From an uncultured Gammaproteobacteria bacterium (GTDB lineage: Bacteria; Pseudomonadota; Gammaproteobacteria; HK1): a DNA stretch of 64,000 bases. Made by a program: the position numbers and the translations under genes. Each line of letters opens with the position of its first letter. The first letter of the stretch is position 1. The notes beneath the pieces were generated by a model. It saw nothing but the letters and a program-made list of their open reading frames with translations, was not told where the DNA came from and did not search any database. Positions 1 through 9,765 of this stretch are shown piece after piece. The stretch lies in assembly GCA_947258715.1 (NCBI GenBank), contig CAMYJH010000020.1:1-64000 (forward strand). Direction: 5' to 3'.

Positions 1-511
1 CTGAGCGGATACGACAGGGTGAATGCTGGAAATGGCTGGATATTCTTAGTTGGTGAGCCCGCCCCCCATACGCTCTTGTGATCCGTTATTGTTATCGGAA
101 CTTATGGCTCAAAGGGACGGGCTCTGGCGTCATAATATCGAAGGCTCGCCTGGTGGTACAGCGTGCGAATGACTTCTATCCCCGAACAAGATTCCTGGAA
201 ATGCCTTGCCGGGAGTTAACCGACCAACAAGCGTAATGGCGAAAGCAGAGGATAGAGATAGGACGGCTTTTAAGCTTGCCGCCTACGTCATCTCTTCCCG
301 CTCACCGCGATGCAGCCGTCATTGCTGTCGATCAAAGGCGGCATATACATCGCCACCATTCACATATTCAGATCACAGAACAGCGTTACCGTAACCGGTG
401 GGAGCTTAAATTCAGCAGGGTCACGAGGCTACAACCCGGGCATACTTAGATCTGAACCCTTGAACGCATCGGATGCGAAGCCCAGTTGAGAGCTCGGCGT
501 CGAGGCTGCGC
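1..511. other. No gene recognised at the left edge
   Basis: No convincing coding region is seen in either strand. The short open frames here have no recognisable domain and poor start signals. The stretch lies downstream of the minus-strand gene that ends at 512. It may hold the end of a transcript or be simple spacer. Confidence 0.4.
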
Positions 512-1066
512 TCAGTTCATGCCATGGTAACGCACCTCCAACATGAACTGAGCATTCCCCCGGGCGGGATCTGGAACCATGAGCAGGTAAGAGTGCGGGC
601 TTTCCCATTTGCCGTCGGGGTTTTGCACCCTCAACGTCCATCTGGTTTGTCCGGGGCGCATGGTCCACTTGGCTTTTTTCTCCGCGAAAAAACCTTCGTT
701 GGTGATAATGGTCGCCCGGTTGCCATTATCTTTTCTCGCCGCAATGGGTACGAAAAACAGCCGCTCCTCTTCGAGCGTTGCCGTGGTCACCGTGTCGCGC
801 GAATCCTTCGTTCGCCAGCGCATTCGAAGAGGTGATCCTTCGCCCTCGTAAGGAGCCAGGAACACGACGCAGCTCTCGAGTTGTTTCTGCTGCAGGCCTG
901 TGGTCTGTATGAAGACAGGAACGTGCCACCAGGAAAGCGACGGATCCGTTCCCATCTGGCGCGGCGAGCCGAAAATCACGGACGGCAGTTTGATCATCGC
1001 CTTGCCGCGTGAGGCGAGGCCCTTCACTGCTTCGGACATGCCGCCGAATTTGTTAGTAATCGCCAT
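512..1066 (-). CDS. Conserved-looking hypothetical protein, 184 aa
   Basis: I do not recognise the family. The ATG start at 1066 is preceded by a GGGGA box about six bases upstream, which supports translation. The protein is soluble by eye: no signal peptide and no membrane segment, with many Trp, Arg and Lys residues and beta-prone stretches such as SWWHVPVFIQTTG near residue 45. It stands alone on the minus strand, downstream of and in the same direction as the chemosensory genes, with about 520 bases between. A link to chemosensing is possible but rests on position only. Confidence 0.6.
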   Translation of the reverse strand: MAITNKFGGMSEAVKGLASRGKAMIKLPSVIFGSPRQMGTDPSLSWWHVPVFIQTTGLQQKQLESCVVFLAPYEGEGSPLRMRWRTKDSRDTVTTATLEEERLFFVPIAARKDNGNRATIITNEGFFAEKKAKWTMRPGQTRWTLRVQNPDGKWESPHSYLLMVPDPARGNAQFMLEVRYHGMN

Positions 1067-1589
1067 GCTTGGTCCCCGAATCGATCATCCGTTCAGCCAG
1101 GGGGCCGTTTCCGCAGCCGTCGACGCGGTCGAGTTTGGGCTCTGTGCCCAGCCGTTCAGTTAAATCTCTTGAGCTAAGCTCGCGTTCGGCCCAGGCGGGC
1201 CTTCGCGCGAAACCTACGACGCGTGGGAAAGGCACGACCCTGTTCCCCATCTATTGATGATAGCCCCTGATCGTCGGGGTTTCTGCGTCGATGAGCACAA
1301 TCTCGCCTTGACCCTCGATGGTCTGTTTCTTTGGCCGCAAGCCGGCTCCAAGCGTTGACACAAGCTGTGGCTGTCCCCGGGATCCGCTCGCGCCGCCCAG
1401 CGGATGAATGTCGACCAAGCCCTGGTCGACGACGCGATTCAGATGCGCCCGGCGTATGGCGGTGGGCTGAAAGGCACCACTGGAAAGGCTTCCAGAATCT
1501 GAATTCGGGCCGAGTCGGGAGGTACGCCCCGGCTGGTTGGACGGTGGTGGTGACCAGCCTGGGCGCTGACCACCACCCAGGGTGCGGTG
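1067..1589. other. 523-base gap without a recognised gene
   Basis: This lies between the CheW-like gene (minus) and the unknown 184-aa gene (minus). The open frames on both strands look like random GC-rich frames without domains. It should contain the terminator of the chemosensory operon and the promoter of the 184-aa gene, but I see no clear hairpin with a T-run. Confidence 0.35.
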
Positions 1590-2147
1590 TCAGGTGGCGG
1601 CTAAAGAATCAGTATTGCCGTCACCTTCCGAAGGAATTGATCCCTTAGGGGCATCTGCATCGCTGCCGGCGGCGCTCGCGGGCCCGGCGGCGTCGGGATG
1701 GTCCGGGGCCTGTGCAAATACTCTCGCCAGGTCAAGCACCGGCACCGGATGGCCGTCGAGACTGAAGCAGGAAACGCTGAACGGCCGCCAGCAGTGGTGA
1801 GAGTCGGGCAATTCGCAGGCCATCCCATCGTCCACGCTGACGCGTTGCGGTATGGCGGTCATTTTCAGCGCACCGAACCGTTGCCGACTCGACGAAATCG
1901 GCCTGTAGCGCACGACGCCGTAGTAGACGCTGTCCGAAGTCTTCTCGATTCCCTGACTGAACTTGCCGGCGTCAAAGACCGGTATGAGGCCGCCGTCCCA
2001 CGAGACCGCTTCGTGCATGAACGCCGGACCGTCGTCAACCGCGGTTCGCGCCGGCACGTCGGGCAGAACATGCACGAATTCGAGGTTGCCCACAGCGACG
2101 CACACGTTTCCGGGCAGCGGAACGATCCAGGCGACAGCGGCGGTCAT
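1590..2147 (-). CDS. CheW-like coupling protein, last gene of the chemosensory cluster
   Basis: A CheW-type fold is suggested by the opening pattern (AWIVPLPGNVCVAVGNLEFVH), the central VSWDGGLIPVFDAGKF and the C-terminal FSLDGHPVPVLDLARVF. The last two resemble the 'pvldL' strands of CheW proteins. CheW proteins dock a CheA kinase to chemoreceptors, and this one follows the ChpA-like kinase by about 180 bases on the same strand, the place ChpC has in Pil-Chp systems. I prefer the ATG at 2147, which has GAGG ten bases upstream; a GTG at 2234 would add 29 residues. The C-terminal 40 residues are low-complexity. Similarity to canonical CheW is weak, so the call rests partly on context. Confidence 0.6.
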   Translation of the reverse strand: MTAAVAWIVPLPGNVCVAVGNLEFVHVLPDVPARTAVDDGPAFMHEAVSWDGGLIPVFDAGKFSQGIEKTSDSVYYGVVRYRPISSSRQRFGALKMTAIPQRVSVDDGMACELPDSHHCWRPFSVSCFSLDGHPVPVLDLARVFAQAPDHPDAAGPASAAGSDADAPKGSIPSEGDGNTDSLAAT

Positions 2148-2324
2148 TGGCTCAAGACCTCGTCGGGCCCCCGGGGGAAAGCACCCCGGTTCGGGCGCAG
2201 GGCCGCCACGGTGGCGGAACATCGCGTCACCCACCTGGCCGGTTCGGCGTTGACCGTATTCATTTATATATATCCGGAATCGGGCCGCCGGAGTGCTTTG
2301 TCTCCACGCTCGTCACCCGAGCCA

Positions 2325-5300
2325 TTACCCGTCTCCCCGACAGAGGGACTCGACACAGCCGATGAGCTCCTCCTCGCTGAAGGGCTTGGTAACGTAGTGA
2401 TTGACGCCGGCGGCGATGGCCTGCTGGCGGTGCTTTTCGGTGGAACGCGAGGTGATCATGACTATGGGGAGCCCTCGGGTGGCGCTGTTGGCGCGAATGT
2501 GGCTGGTGAGCTCGAGACCGTTCATTCGCGGCATTTCCAGATCTAGGAGCACCAGGTCCGGCCGCTTGGCGTTAATGAGGTCTATGGCTTCGAGACCGTC
2601 ACGGGCCGTGCCGACTTCAAACCCGGAGTCGCCGATGAACTGAGCCAGCGCGCGTCTGGCGCTCAACGAGTCGTCCACGACTAGGGCATAGGGTAGCCCG
2701 CTGCCCGAGGCCTGCGCAGTCTCGTCCCGCTCTTCCGCCGGATCGACGTCGAAGCCCGACAAGCCCGGCGTGCGCAGCAGCTCCGGGAGGTCGAGAACGG
2801 GCGTTACGCTGCCGTCGCCGAGAATGGTGGCGCCGGCGACACCGCGAAGCTTTGGGATGTAACGGCCAAGGTCTTTAATTACCAGGTCCCGGCTGTCGAG
2901 GATAGATTCCACGAATACGGCCCGAGGTCCATTGTCGGACTGTACGATCAGCACCGGAGCGGCCCCGCCGCCGTTCTTCTTGCGTTCCTTTCCAAGTCCA
3001 ATGATCGATGCCAGCGTCGTGGCGGAATAGACGTCGTCTCCGATGCTGAAAGTGTGCTCGCTGCCGTTGCGCCTTTCCTCGCCGCTGCCCGGGTGCAGGA
3101 TCTGCTCCACGCCGCGATTGGAGACCGCAAGCAGCCGGTCCCGCGCTCGAACCAGGAGCGCGTGGGTCGACACCAGCGTCAGGGGCAGGCGCATCTCGAA
3201 TCGAAAACCTTTGCCGGTTTCCGAATGCACCGAAAAAGACCCGCCCAGACGGGCGATGCTGGTCCTGACGGCGTCCAGACCGATGCCCCGACCTGACAGC
3301 TGGGTGGCTGTAGGGCGGGTGGAAAAGTTGGGGCGCAGGATCATCTGGCACAGTTCCGCTTCGGTCAGCGTCTGGCCTTCGCTCACCAGATTACGTGAAG
3401 CGGCTACTTCCCGTATTTTGGCCCAATCCAATCCTGCACCGTCGTCGCTACAGCGAACCAGAACGTGATTGCCTTCACGATGGAACTCGAGACGGATCCG
3501 GCCCTGCGGATCTTTGCCGGCGCCGATTCGCACGGCCTCGTCTTCGATACCGTGGTCGACGGCGTTGCGCAGCAGATGCATGAGCGGATCCACCAGGTCG
3601 TTTATCACGTCGCTGTCCATCAGCGTGTCAGTACCAAGACACTCGAGTGCCACCTGCTTTCCCGAGGCCCGGCCTGCCTGACGAACGTTACGCTGGAGGC
3701 GTGGAACGATAGTATTTACCGTCACCATGCGCGCGTGCATGACTGCTTCCTGGGTCTCGCGATTGAGTCGTCCCTGTTGGGTCAGCAGGTCGCTTAGGGT
3801 CGACATGTTTGCTTCCACCGCATGACCCATTTCCCGGGAGTCCGTGGCGGCCTCCACCAGGCGCCTGCTCACGGTGTGCAGCTCGTTGTATTGATCCAGC
3901 TCCAGGGGATCGAACTCTACGGGCCCGGCACCTTGCTGGCGGGGCAGGGCGATATCTCTCAAGTCAATGATTTGTTCGAGTTCGGCGCCGAGCTGCTGCA
4001 GCATCGCGTTCTGTTGCTGCAGCGACCGGCTTTGGTCTACGGTGCGTTGTACCCGCTCATGGACCTGGCCTGTGAGAATGATGATCTCGCCCACCAGTCG
4101 AAGCAGCTCGTCCACCAGCTTCGCCGGAACGCGCACCATGGGTCCAGCGTCTGCGGCGGGTCTTTCCGCTGCGGGGAGCTGGGTATCCACACTTCGGGGC
4201 TCGCTCCGCGCCGTCGTTTTCTCGAGCGCCGGTGCAGCGACGGAAACCTCAGGCCGGATAGCTGCGTCCGCGTCCGCGGCTTCGGCGCCCTCCCGGTCGA
4301 TACGGTTGGCCCAGTCGAGCACTGACTGAAGCACACTCAGACTTTCGGCCGGCGCAGGACCCTGGCCCAGCAGCGTTTCACACATCATCTCCAGGCAGTC
4401 CGAAGCGTTTTGCAGTACGTTGCCGAGCGCCGGTCCCGGAAGCACGGCGTGTTTCGCCAGGGCGAGCAGAATATCCTCCAGATGGTGGGTGAGGTTGGCG
4501 ATTCCGGGAACACCCACAGTATTGGCCGCGCCTTTTAGGGTGTGCGCGATTCTCTGCGCTACCTGCAGTTCGTCGACGCCACCTTCACCGGAGCCGAGCC
4601 GCTCCACGGCGCTGGAAAATTCTGCCGTCTGCGCTGGAAGCTCCTGTAAAAGTCCGTCCAATAGCTCGGAGTCGACGTCATCCGGGAGCGAAAGCGAAAC
4701 GTCCTCCGTCGTCGCGCTGGTCTGACGCGGCTCTACGTCCTGCATAAGCGCGTCGCTAACCGGGGCGGAAAGAAGCTCACCCAGGGCTGTCGCGTCATCG
4801 TCCCCAAGAGGCAGCGGCCAAGACTCATGCTGCAACGTTTCCAGCAGATCGCGACACGCCGGCTCCCCGCCCAGATCGCGGAGATAGGTATTAACCCGAG
4901 CGATCCAGAGCGACAGTATCCGGCGCGAGGGCTCTCCCAGCCCGGCTTCCCGACGGCAGAATGCGTTGATGTTCTCGTTGAGCAGCTTACAGGCCCGGCC
5001 GAGCCCTTCGAGCCCACCCACGTCGGCAGCCATGCCGAGTCGTTCTATCTGTTCGCCGTAATGCTTGAGCGCCTCGACGCGCGCTTCAGAAGTGGATTCC
5101 GTGCTGCAGGCCACGGTGAGGGCTTCGGCCAGGGATTCGCGCATGACGTCTAGTTCGCCGATTAAAAGTTCGACCATCTCGCGCACGGCGTGATTGAGAT
5201 TATTGGCTACGCCTGCCTCTGAAGTCCCGACGTCCGCGCCGACATCGGTCTTTTGATCCATCATGAACGGATCTGGTGTGACAGGGGAATTGCCCTCTTC

Positions 5301-5771
5301 GGTGCTCAATGACTCGGTCTCAGGCTGCACGTCAGGAACGGATTGGGCTACTGATGCGTCGAGAAAGCTTTGCATCATCCTGGCATCGTCGTCTCCGATC
5401 GGATTGATCCAGCGCGGGTCCTGAAGGTGAGCAATCAGCAGGGTTCCGGTTTCCACATCCCGGGGAAACTCGCAGAACGCTGCAGCCAGTGTCGGCCAGC
5501 AGTGGAGCAAATCGCGGTGCGCTTCCCCTGGGCGCTCGAATTGTTCGCTGAGATCTGCCACCAAGGACTTGAGCAGAACGCAGATGTCGTGGAACAGGGG
5601 GTTGGAAAATCCGGCCGCCGCCTGCTCTACATGCGCGATGTGTAGTTGATAAACATCCCAGGTCTCGGCGTCGCCCCACTGCGACGCGCATTGGGTCAAC
5701 GCATCGAGTAGGGCGGCGTTCCCGTCGCCCCCTTCAGCGGACAGCGTCGGGGCGACAAAGGGATCAGGCAT
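2325..5771 (-). CDS. chpA: ChpA-like hybrid chemotaxis histidine kinase, 1148 aa
   Basis: This is a CheA-family kinase with a receiver domain, the core of a Pil-Chp-type chemosensory system. Residues 1-345 hold two related helical modules without a phospho-His, each ending in a GDDDA motif (127-131 and 323-327). One Hpt domain follows with HTLKGAA (His410 expected to be phosphorylated). A P3-like dimerisation helix begins near 545 and the ATPase has LRNAVDHG at 734-741 and GRGIGLD at 827-833. A CheW-like domain spans about 865-1000. A C-terminal receiver has VVDDS at 1031-1035 and phospho-acceptor Asp1077. P. aeruginosa ChpA is far larger, with several Hpt domains. The ATG overlaps the end of the receptor gene by eight bases, so the two are translationally coupled. 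Confidence 0.88.
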   Translation of the reverse strand: MPDPFVAPTLSAEGGDGNAALLDALTQCASQWGDAETWDVYQLHIAHVEQAAAGFSNPLFHDICVLLKSLVADLSEQFERPGEAHRDLLHCWPTLAAAFCEFPRDVETGTLLIAHLQDPRWINPIGDDDARMMQSFLDASVAQSVPDVQPETESLSTEEGNSPVTPDPFMMDQKTDVGADVGTSEAGVANNLNHAVREMVELLIGELDVMRESLAEALTVACSTESTSEARVEALKHYGEQIERLGMAADVGGLEGLGRACKLLNENINAFCRREAGLGEPSRRILSLWIARVNTYLRDLGGEPACRDLLETLQHESWPLPLGDDDATALGELLSAPVSDALMQDVEPRQTSATTEDVSLSLPDDVDSELLDGLLQELPAQTAEFSSAVERLGSGEGGVDELQVAQRIAHTLKGAANTVGVPGIANLTHHLEDILLALAKHAVLPGPALGNVLQNASDCLEMMCETLLGQGPAPAESLSVLQSVLDWANRIDREGAEAADADAAIRPEVSVAAPALEKTTARSEPRSVDTQLPAAERPAADAGPMVRVPAKLVDELLRLVGEIIILTGQVHERVQRTVDQSRSLQQQNAMLQQLGAELEQIIDLRDIALPRQQGAGPVEFDPLELDQYNELHTVSRRLVEAATDSREMGHAVEANMSTLSDLLTQQGRLNRETQEAVMHARMVTVNTIVPRLQRNVRQAGRASGKQVALECLGTDTLMDSDVINDLVDPLMHLLRNAVDHGIEDEAVRIGAGKDPQGRIRLEFHREGNHVLVRCSDDGAGLDWAKIREVAASRNLVSEGQTLTEAELCQMILRPNFSTRPTATQLSGRGIGLDAVRTSIARLGGSFSVHSETGKGFRFEMRLPLTLVSTHALLVRARDRLLAVSNRGVEQILHPGSGEERRNGSEHTFSIGDDVYSATTLASIIGLGKERKKNGGGAAPVLIVQSDNGPRAVFVESILDSRDLVIKDLGRYIPKLRGVAGATILGDGSVTPVLDLPELLRTPGLSGFDVDPAEERDETAQASGSGLPYALVVDDSLSARRALAQFIGDSGFEVGTARDGLEAIDLINAKRPDLVLLDLEMPRMNGLELTSHIRANSATRGLPIVMITSRSTEKHRQQAIAAGVNHYVTKPFSEEELIGCVESLCRGDG

Positions 5772-7665
5772 TTACCGCAACCACCTTTTTATCCGGGAAC
5801 ACAGAAATGCTCTCGCGGCTGTGGCTTCCCGTTTGCTCCTTGCGACTCGCCGCTTGTTCCGGCAGGGTGAACACATTCACTGCTCGAAGAAGCTTTTCGG
5901 AGTAGCGCACCAGATTGTCCGTATACTTGGTCTGCTCCTTGAGCTTGGCGTTGGTTTCCCGGGAACTCTTCTGAATCCCCTGGGCGCGGCCTCTCAGCTC
6001 GTTGCTGGCCTTCGCCTGCTGTACGGATCGCTTGGCGATCTGCTGCACCATGGCGACCAGTTCGGCGGTGGACTGCTGAGTGGACTGCATTTCGGATCCC
6101 GCGCGCTCGGCAAGCCGGCTTCCCTCGACGACCTGACTGATGGCGTCGTTCATGGTGGTGACCGTGTCGTTGGTTTCCACCTGAATGTTGTTCACCAGAC
6201 TGGCGATCTCGTTGGTCGCGTTACGCGCGTTTTCTGCCAGCCGCTGAACCTCGTCCGCGACCACGGCAAAGCCGCGACCAGCCTCACCCGCCGATGCGGC
6301 GTGCATGGATGCATTCAGGGCGAGAATGTGGGTACGCTCCGCGATGCTGTTAATGAGATTAACGGCGCCGCTGATTTCCTGAGAACGCTCGCCAAGCCGC
6401 TTGATGCGTTTCTCCGTCTCGCGGATGGTGTTGCGAATGGCGTTGATGCCGTTGACCGTGTCGGATACGGTTCCGTGGGCGCTGTCGGTGGACCGGATAG
6501 CCTTGTCCGCGGCATCGCTGCAGGCCTGGGCCAGCTTGGCGATGCGGATCATGGAATCCGATGCGGCGGCAAGCTCAGCGGCTGTCTTTTCCACTTCCTG
6601 CTGCTCGAGGGTGGCGGCCGAAATGACGTTGTCGGAACGGGCTTTCACCTCTTCCGACACCCTGGCGACGCCGACGGAGATGCTCAGCACGCCCTTCAAA
6701 ACCTTGGAAGTTTCGTCGGTGAGAAGATTGAGCGAGTCGGCGACCGGGCCGGTTACGTCCTCGGTGACCGGAACACGTGTGGTGAGATCCCTTTGACTCA
6801 GTTTGTACACCGCCTTAAGCAGGCTCATGACCGAGTTGTTAAGTTGCTCGTTCTCCTCCTGAACTTTTGCCAGATGGGCAACACGCTCATTGAGCATCTT
6901 GTCGAACTCGGCGCCCAGCGTCGCCAGCTCGTCACCTTCTTTCATTCCCGTGCGCGCGGTCAATTCACCTTCTGCTACCTTCTGCACCGTATTGGAAACT
7001 TGACGCACCGGCGAGGCGATCGAGTAATAGGTCGCGAGACCCAGCAGCATTGCAATGACCAAGCCAGAGACAAGCGCCGCAATGGTGATTCGGAAGAACT
7101 GCTGCTGGGTCATGTGGGACGCGGCGAGCAATTCGTTGGATTCGATCTGGTCCAAAGCGGTGCTGGCGACAATGGCGTCCAGGAACGGATCGGTGAGCGC
7201 CGGCAGGTCGTTACTCACGAAAAGGTTCATGCGGCTACGGTCCTGGGACTCGAGAATTGGTTCGAGCTCGTCGAACATGGCGTTCAGGTCGCTGAAGTAG
7301 GGCTGAATGACGTCGTTAACGAGCTCTCTGTCGTCTGCGCTCAACTCGGAGATGTAGTTGGTCCAGCCCGCTCTGAAGTCGCGTTCGCCTCGGCTGATGA
7401 AGTCGCGGGCATCGGCCCACGTGGTGGTGCCCTGGTTGACCTTGTAGACTTCGTCCATGACGTCGTTGCGAAAAGTTTCTGCCAGCTGCACCAGCTTCGA
7501 ACTGCCTTCGACCTTGGCGGACACCAGAGCGCCGGTATTGCTGGCGTTGATCTGCATCAGCAGGGCGATGGCGCCGATACCGAGCAGTACCGCGCCCTGC
7601 ACGGCGATCAGTAGCAGCAGCCGGGCGCCGATTCTGAGTCCACCGAATGACAGTAGCTTGTTCAT
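5764..7665 (-). CDS. pilJ: PilJ-like methyl-accepting chemotaxis protein, 633 aa
   Basis: A transmembrane chemoreceptor. The first membrane segment is at about residues 14-36, followed by a periplasmic region of about 150 residues and a second segment near 190-215. A HAMP domain (VRQVSNTVQKVAEGELTART) leads to a long signalling coiled coil. The cytoplasmic tip has the PilJ-type variant LALNASMHAASAGEAGRGFA rather than the EAARAGE form of flagellar receptors. It should activate the ChpA-like kinase, whose gene overlaps its end. A strong CAGGAG box lies just upstream of the ATG at 7665. The gene follows the binding-protein gene by 63 bases, which suggests that protein as a possible ligand-loaded partner. 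Confidence 0.88.
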   Translation of the reverse strand: MNKLLSFGGLRIGARLLLLIAVQGAVLLGIGAIALLMQINASNTGALVSAKVEGSSKLVQLAETFRNDVMDEVYKVNQGTTTWADARDFISRGERDFRAGWTNYISELSADDRELVNDVIQPYFSDLNAMFDELEPILESQDRSRMNLFVSNDLPALTDPFLDAIVASTALDQIESNELLAASHMTQQQFFRITIAALVSGLVIAMLLGLATYYSIASPVRQVSNTVQKVAEGELTARTGMKEGDELATLGAEFDKMLNERVAHLAKVQEENEQLNNSVMSLLKAVYKLSQRDLTTRVPVTEDVTGPVADSLNLLTDETSKVLKGVLSISVGVARVSEEVKARSDNVISAATLEQQEVEKTAAELAAASDSMIRIAKLAQACSDAADKAIRSTDSAHGTVSDTVNGINAIRNTIRETEKRIKRLGERSQEISGAVNLINSIAERTHILALNASMHAASAGEAGRGFAVVADEVQRLAENARNATNEIASLVNNIQVETNDTVTTMNDAISQVVEGSRLAERAGSEMQSTQQSTAELVAMVQQIAKRSVQQAKASNELRGRAQGIQKSSRETNAKLKEQTKYTDNLVRYSEKLLRAVNVFTLPEQAASRKEQTGSHSRESISVFPDKKVVAVNA

Positions 7666-7728
7666 GGTTGTCTCCTGAGAATCCTCATCTCCGATGACGG
7701 CTCGTCGGACCGTTTGATCTGCCGTTCA

Positions 7729-9012
7729 TCAATTTTGCATTACACGCTGCCAGTCGTTGCGCGCCATGTTTCTATAACCGCCCCGATCCAGATAGGTAAG
7801 GGCCACGAAGTCCGACGCCTGGTTATCGTCGCGGAAATCGAAATTGAGCCCCCCGAATTCGAAACTGCGCCCTCGGAGTGCGTTGAGAAAATTTTCGCGG
7901 TTTACGGGACCCTGAATCTGCTCCAGTGCGGCAATGAACAGCTTGCCGACAATGTAGCCTTCCAGAGATACGTAACCGAATTGATTACCCAGCGCTTCGC
8001 GCGCTTCTTGTACGATGGGCAGGTCGGAGTCGAGGGTGGGCACGACCTGGGTCATGATTACGCCGTCGCTGACTCCAAATTGCCTCAGCTCTTCGCGAAA
8101 GTTGTCGGCACCGGTAAACGAAACCGCGCTGATGATCCAATTTTCTCCCTTATTGCGCGCGTACGCCGCAAAGCGGGCGATGTTCGCATACGCCCCCACG
8201 GTAACGATGAGCCGGCACTTTGCGCCCGAGTATTCTTCCCATGCCTTGAGCGACCGATAACCGTCACGGGCGTAAAGAGTATTGCGCTTGTAGACGCCCA
8301 CCGGGCCCATGTTGTTACGCGGCGGGTTCTCTCCCTCCATGTTCACCATCTCTTGGAGAATCTTCACTACTTCCTCGGTACCATTTCGCCCGGCAAGGGC
8401 GCGCTGGATCCCGGTTACGCCGGCCATGCCGTAGGCATCGTTCTGGACGTAGGCGCAAACGCCCGAGGGTGAAATTCCCGCCCCTATCGCAGCCTGGATC
8501 ACGCTGGCGGTTTCCTGAACGTAGCTGGCACGGAAGTTGATGATGTCTCCGGTCCCGGGGCGCAATATTCCGGCGCCGGTGAAAAAGCCCACCGCCGGAA
8601 CCTTATTCTCGGCGAGAATAGGAAGAGAAACCTTTGCCGTCGGCGTGCCCACGTTGCCGACCATGGCAAATATGTCCTGGCCGACGAGCTGCTTGGTGGC
8701 CTCAATAGTCTTGGGCGGCGAATAGTTGTCATTCAGGGTGACGAACTCGAGCCTGCGGCCCTGGACCTGCTTGTTACGAATTGCCGCTTCAATCCCCGCC
8801 TTCATGCCCAGTCCGAGCCCGCGGGAGTCGCCTTTGAGATCCATGACGCCACCTATTCGAATGGTGTTCGAAGTGACGCCTTCCGCGGCATGCGCCCCGG
8901 TTGCGGCGCAAACCACAACTGCCGCCAGAGTGCCTCGGATGGCGCGGATCATGGCGCCGTAACGATTACTTTGCCTCGTCGCCGGAGGAACTTTCTTGGG
9001 TGATGTCTTCAT
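7729..9012 (-). CDS. Periplasmic LivK-type substrate-binding protein inside the chemosensory cluster
   Basis: A type I periplasmic binding protein of the branched-chain amino acid/amide family (Peripla_BP_6). Mature sequence features are SNTIRIGGVMDLKGDSRGLG near residue 50, AIRNKQVQGRRLEFVTLNDN, and VGNVGTPTAKVSLPI. A hydrophobic export signal (IRGTLAAVVVCAATGAHAAE) follows a basic N-terminus; the ATG at 8952 would give a shorter leader, so the start at 9012 is uncertain. No permease or ATPase gene is nearby. The gene lies between a secreted Cache-like protein and the PilJ-like receptor, so it more likely serves sensing than uptake. The ligand cannot be read from the sequence. Confidence 0.82.
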   Translation of the reverse strand: MKTSPKKVPPATRQSNRYGAMIRAIRGTLAAVVVCAATGAHAAEGVTSNTIRIGGVMDLKGDSRGLGLGMKAGIEAAIRNKQVQGRRLEFVTLNDNYSPPKTIEATKQLVGQDIFAMVGNVGTPTAKVSLPILAENKVPAVGFFTGAGILRPGTGDIINFRASYVQETASVIQAAIGAGISPSGVCAYVQNDAYGMAGVTGIQRALAGRNGTEEVVKILQEMVNMEGENPPRNNMGPVGVYKRNTLYARDGYRSLKAWEEYSGAKCRLIVTVGAYANIARFAAYARNKGENWIISAVSFTGADNFREELRQFGVSDGVIMTQVVPTLDSDLPIVQEAREALGNQFGYVSLEGYIVGKLFIAALEQIQGPVNRENFLNALRGRSFEFGGLNFDFRDDNQASDFVALTYLDRGGYRNMARNDWQRVMQN

Positions 9013-9055
9013 AGCTCGAGTCTCTAGAGTGATCGGTTCAAATTCCGAAAAGAAA

Positions 9056-9643
9056 TTATTGGAGCGCCTGTTTGGACTTTAGATAGTCGAGCGTGACGCC
9101 GACTACAAGAACACCTATTGTCGCGCCCCGGTCATATAACGGCGCCGAGATCTGCACCGCGTACGTCTTGGTGCTCTGGTCATACTCCAGCGGACCCATG
9201 AATACCTGACCAGTACCGTCATTGAAGGAAGCCGTCCATTTTTCCTCATCGCCCTGCCAGTAATCGCTGGTAGCCGGGAATGCGGCCACATTGGCGCCCT
9301 GGTTATCGGTGACGAAGGCCTCGTTGAATGACTTGTTGATACCAATCACGCGTTTGAGAAAGCGGCCAGCGTCATTTTCCTGCAACGAGCGCTTGAAGTG
9401 AGTAAGTTCGGTAGTGGATTTCCAATCGTCGTCACGCTGCTTGATCAAATCCAGAGTCAGCTCCTCTGAGTTCTGTCGACGGGTGGCTCGAATGACGGTC
9501 GGATTGAGAGCCATGTGTTGCACCGACCGAATTTTGGTATTCAGTAAGCTCTTCAGTTCTTCCTGGCTCGGCGCGTCCTGCTGCTGCGCGAACAGAGTTG
9601 CCGGCAACATTGCCAGCGCGATTAGGAGTACAAGAATTCTCAT
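9056..9643 (-). CDS. Secreted single-Cache sensor-like protein, 195 aa
   Basis: The N-terminus is a clear signal peptide (MRILVLLIALAMLPATLFAQ) with likely cleavage after AQ. The rest resembles the PDC/Cache sensor fold of receptors: helix with LNTKIRSVQHMALNPTVI, then FVTDNQGANVAAF, then the strands YAVQISAPLYDRGATIGVLV and VTLDYL. There is no membrane anchor after the signal peptide, so it should be free in the periplasm. The GTACCTCCC on the plus strand just upstream reads as GGGAGG before the ATG. It sits 43 bases upstream of the binding-protein gene in the same operon. I infer a role in ligand sensing with the PilJ-like receptor. Confidence 0.72.
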   Translation of the reverse strand: MRILVLLIALAMLPATLFAQQQDAPSQEELKSLLNTKIRSVQHMALNPTVIRATRRQNSEELTLDLIKQRDDDWKSTTELTHFKRSLQENDAGRFLKRVIGINKSFNEAFVTDNQGANVAAFPATSDYWQGDEEKWTASFNDGTGQVFMGPLEYDQSTKTYAVQISAPLYDRGATIGVLVVGVTLDYLKSKQALQ

Positions 9644-9765
9644 GACGTACCTCCCGATACGTTGTGCAGTTCAGGTCACGCCGGGTCGATCGACACGGGC
9701 GCTAGACTCGATTCCGTGGCGGTCCGCTTTGGGCGAGCGATTGTTCTGTGTTTCAGAGCTGCTGT

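Noticed and set aside
206..394. 62-codon open frame near the left edge
   Set aside because: It has no domain, no good ribosome site and a composition like random sequence.
5821..7614. Long 597-codon plus-strand open frame
   Set aside because: It lies antisense to the PilJ-like receptor gene, has no recognisable domain and reads as a codon-bias shadow.
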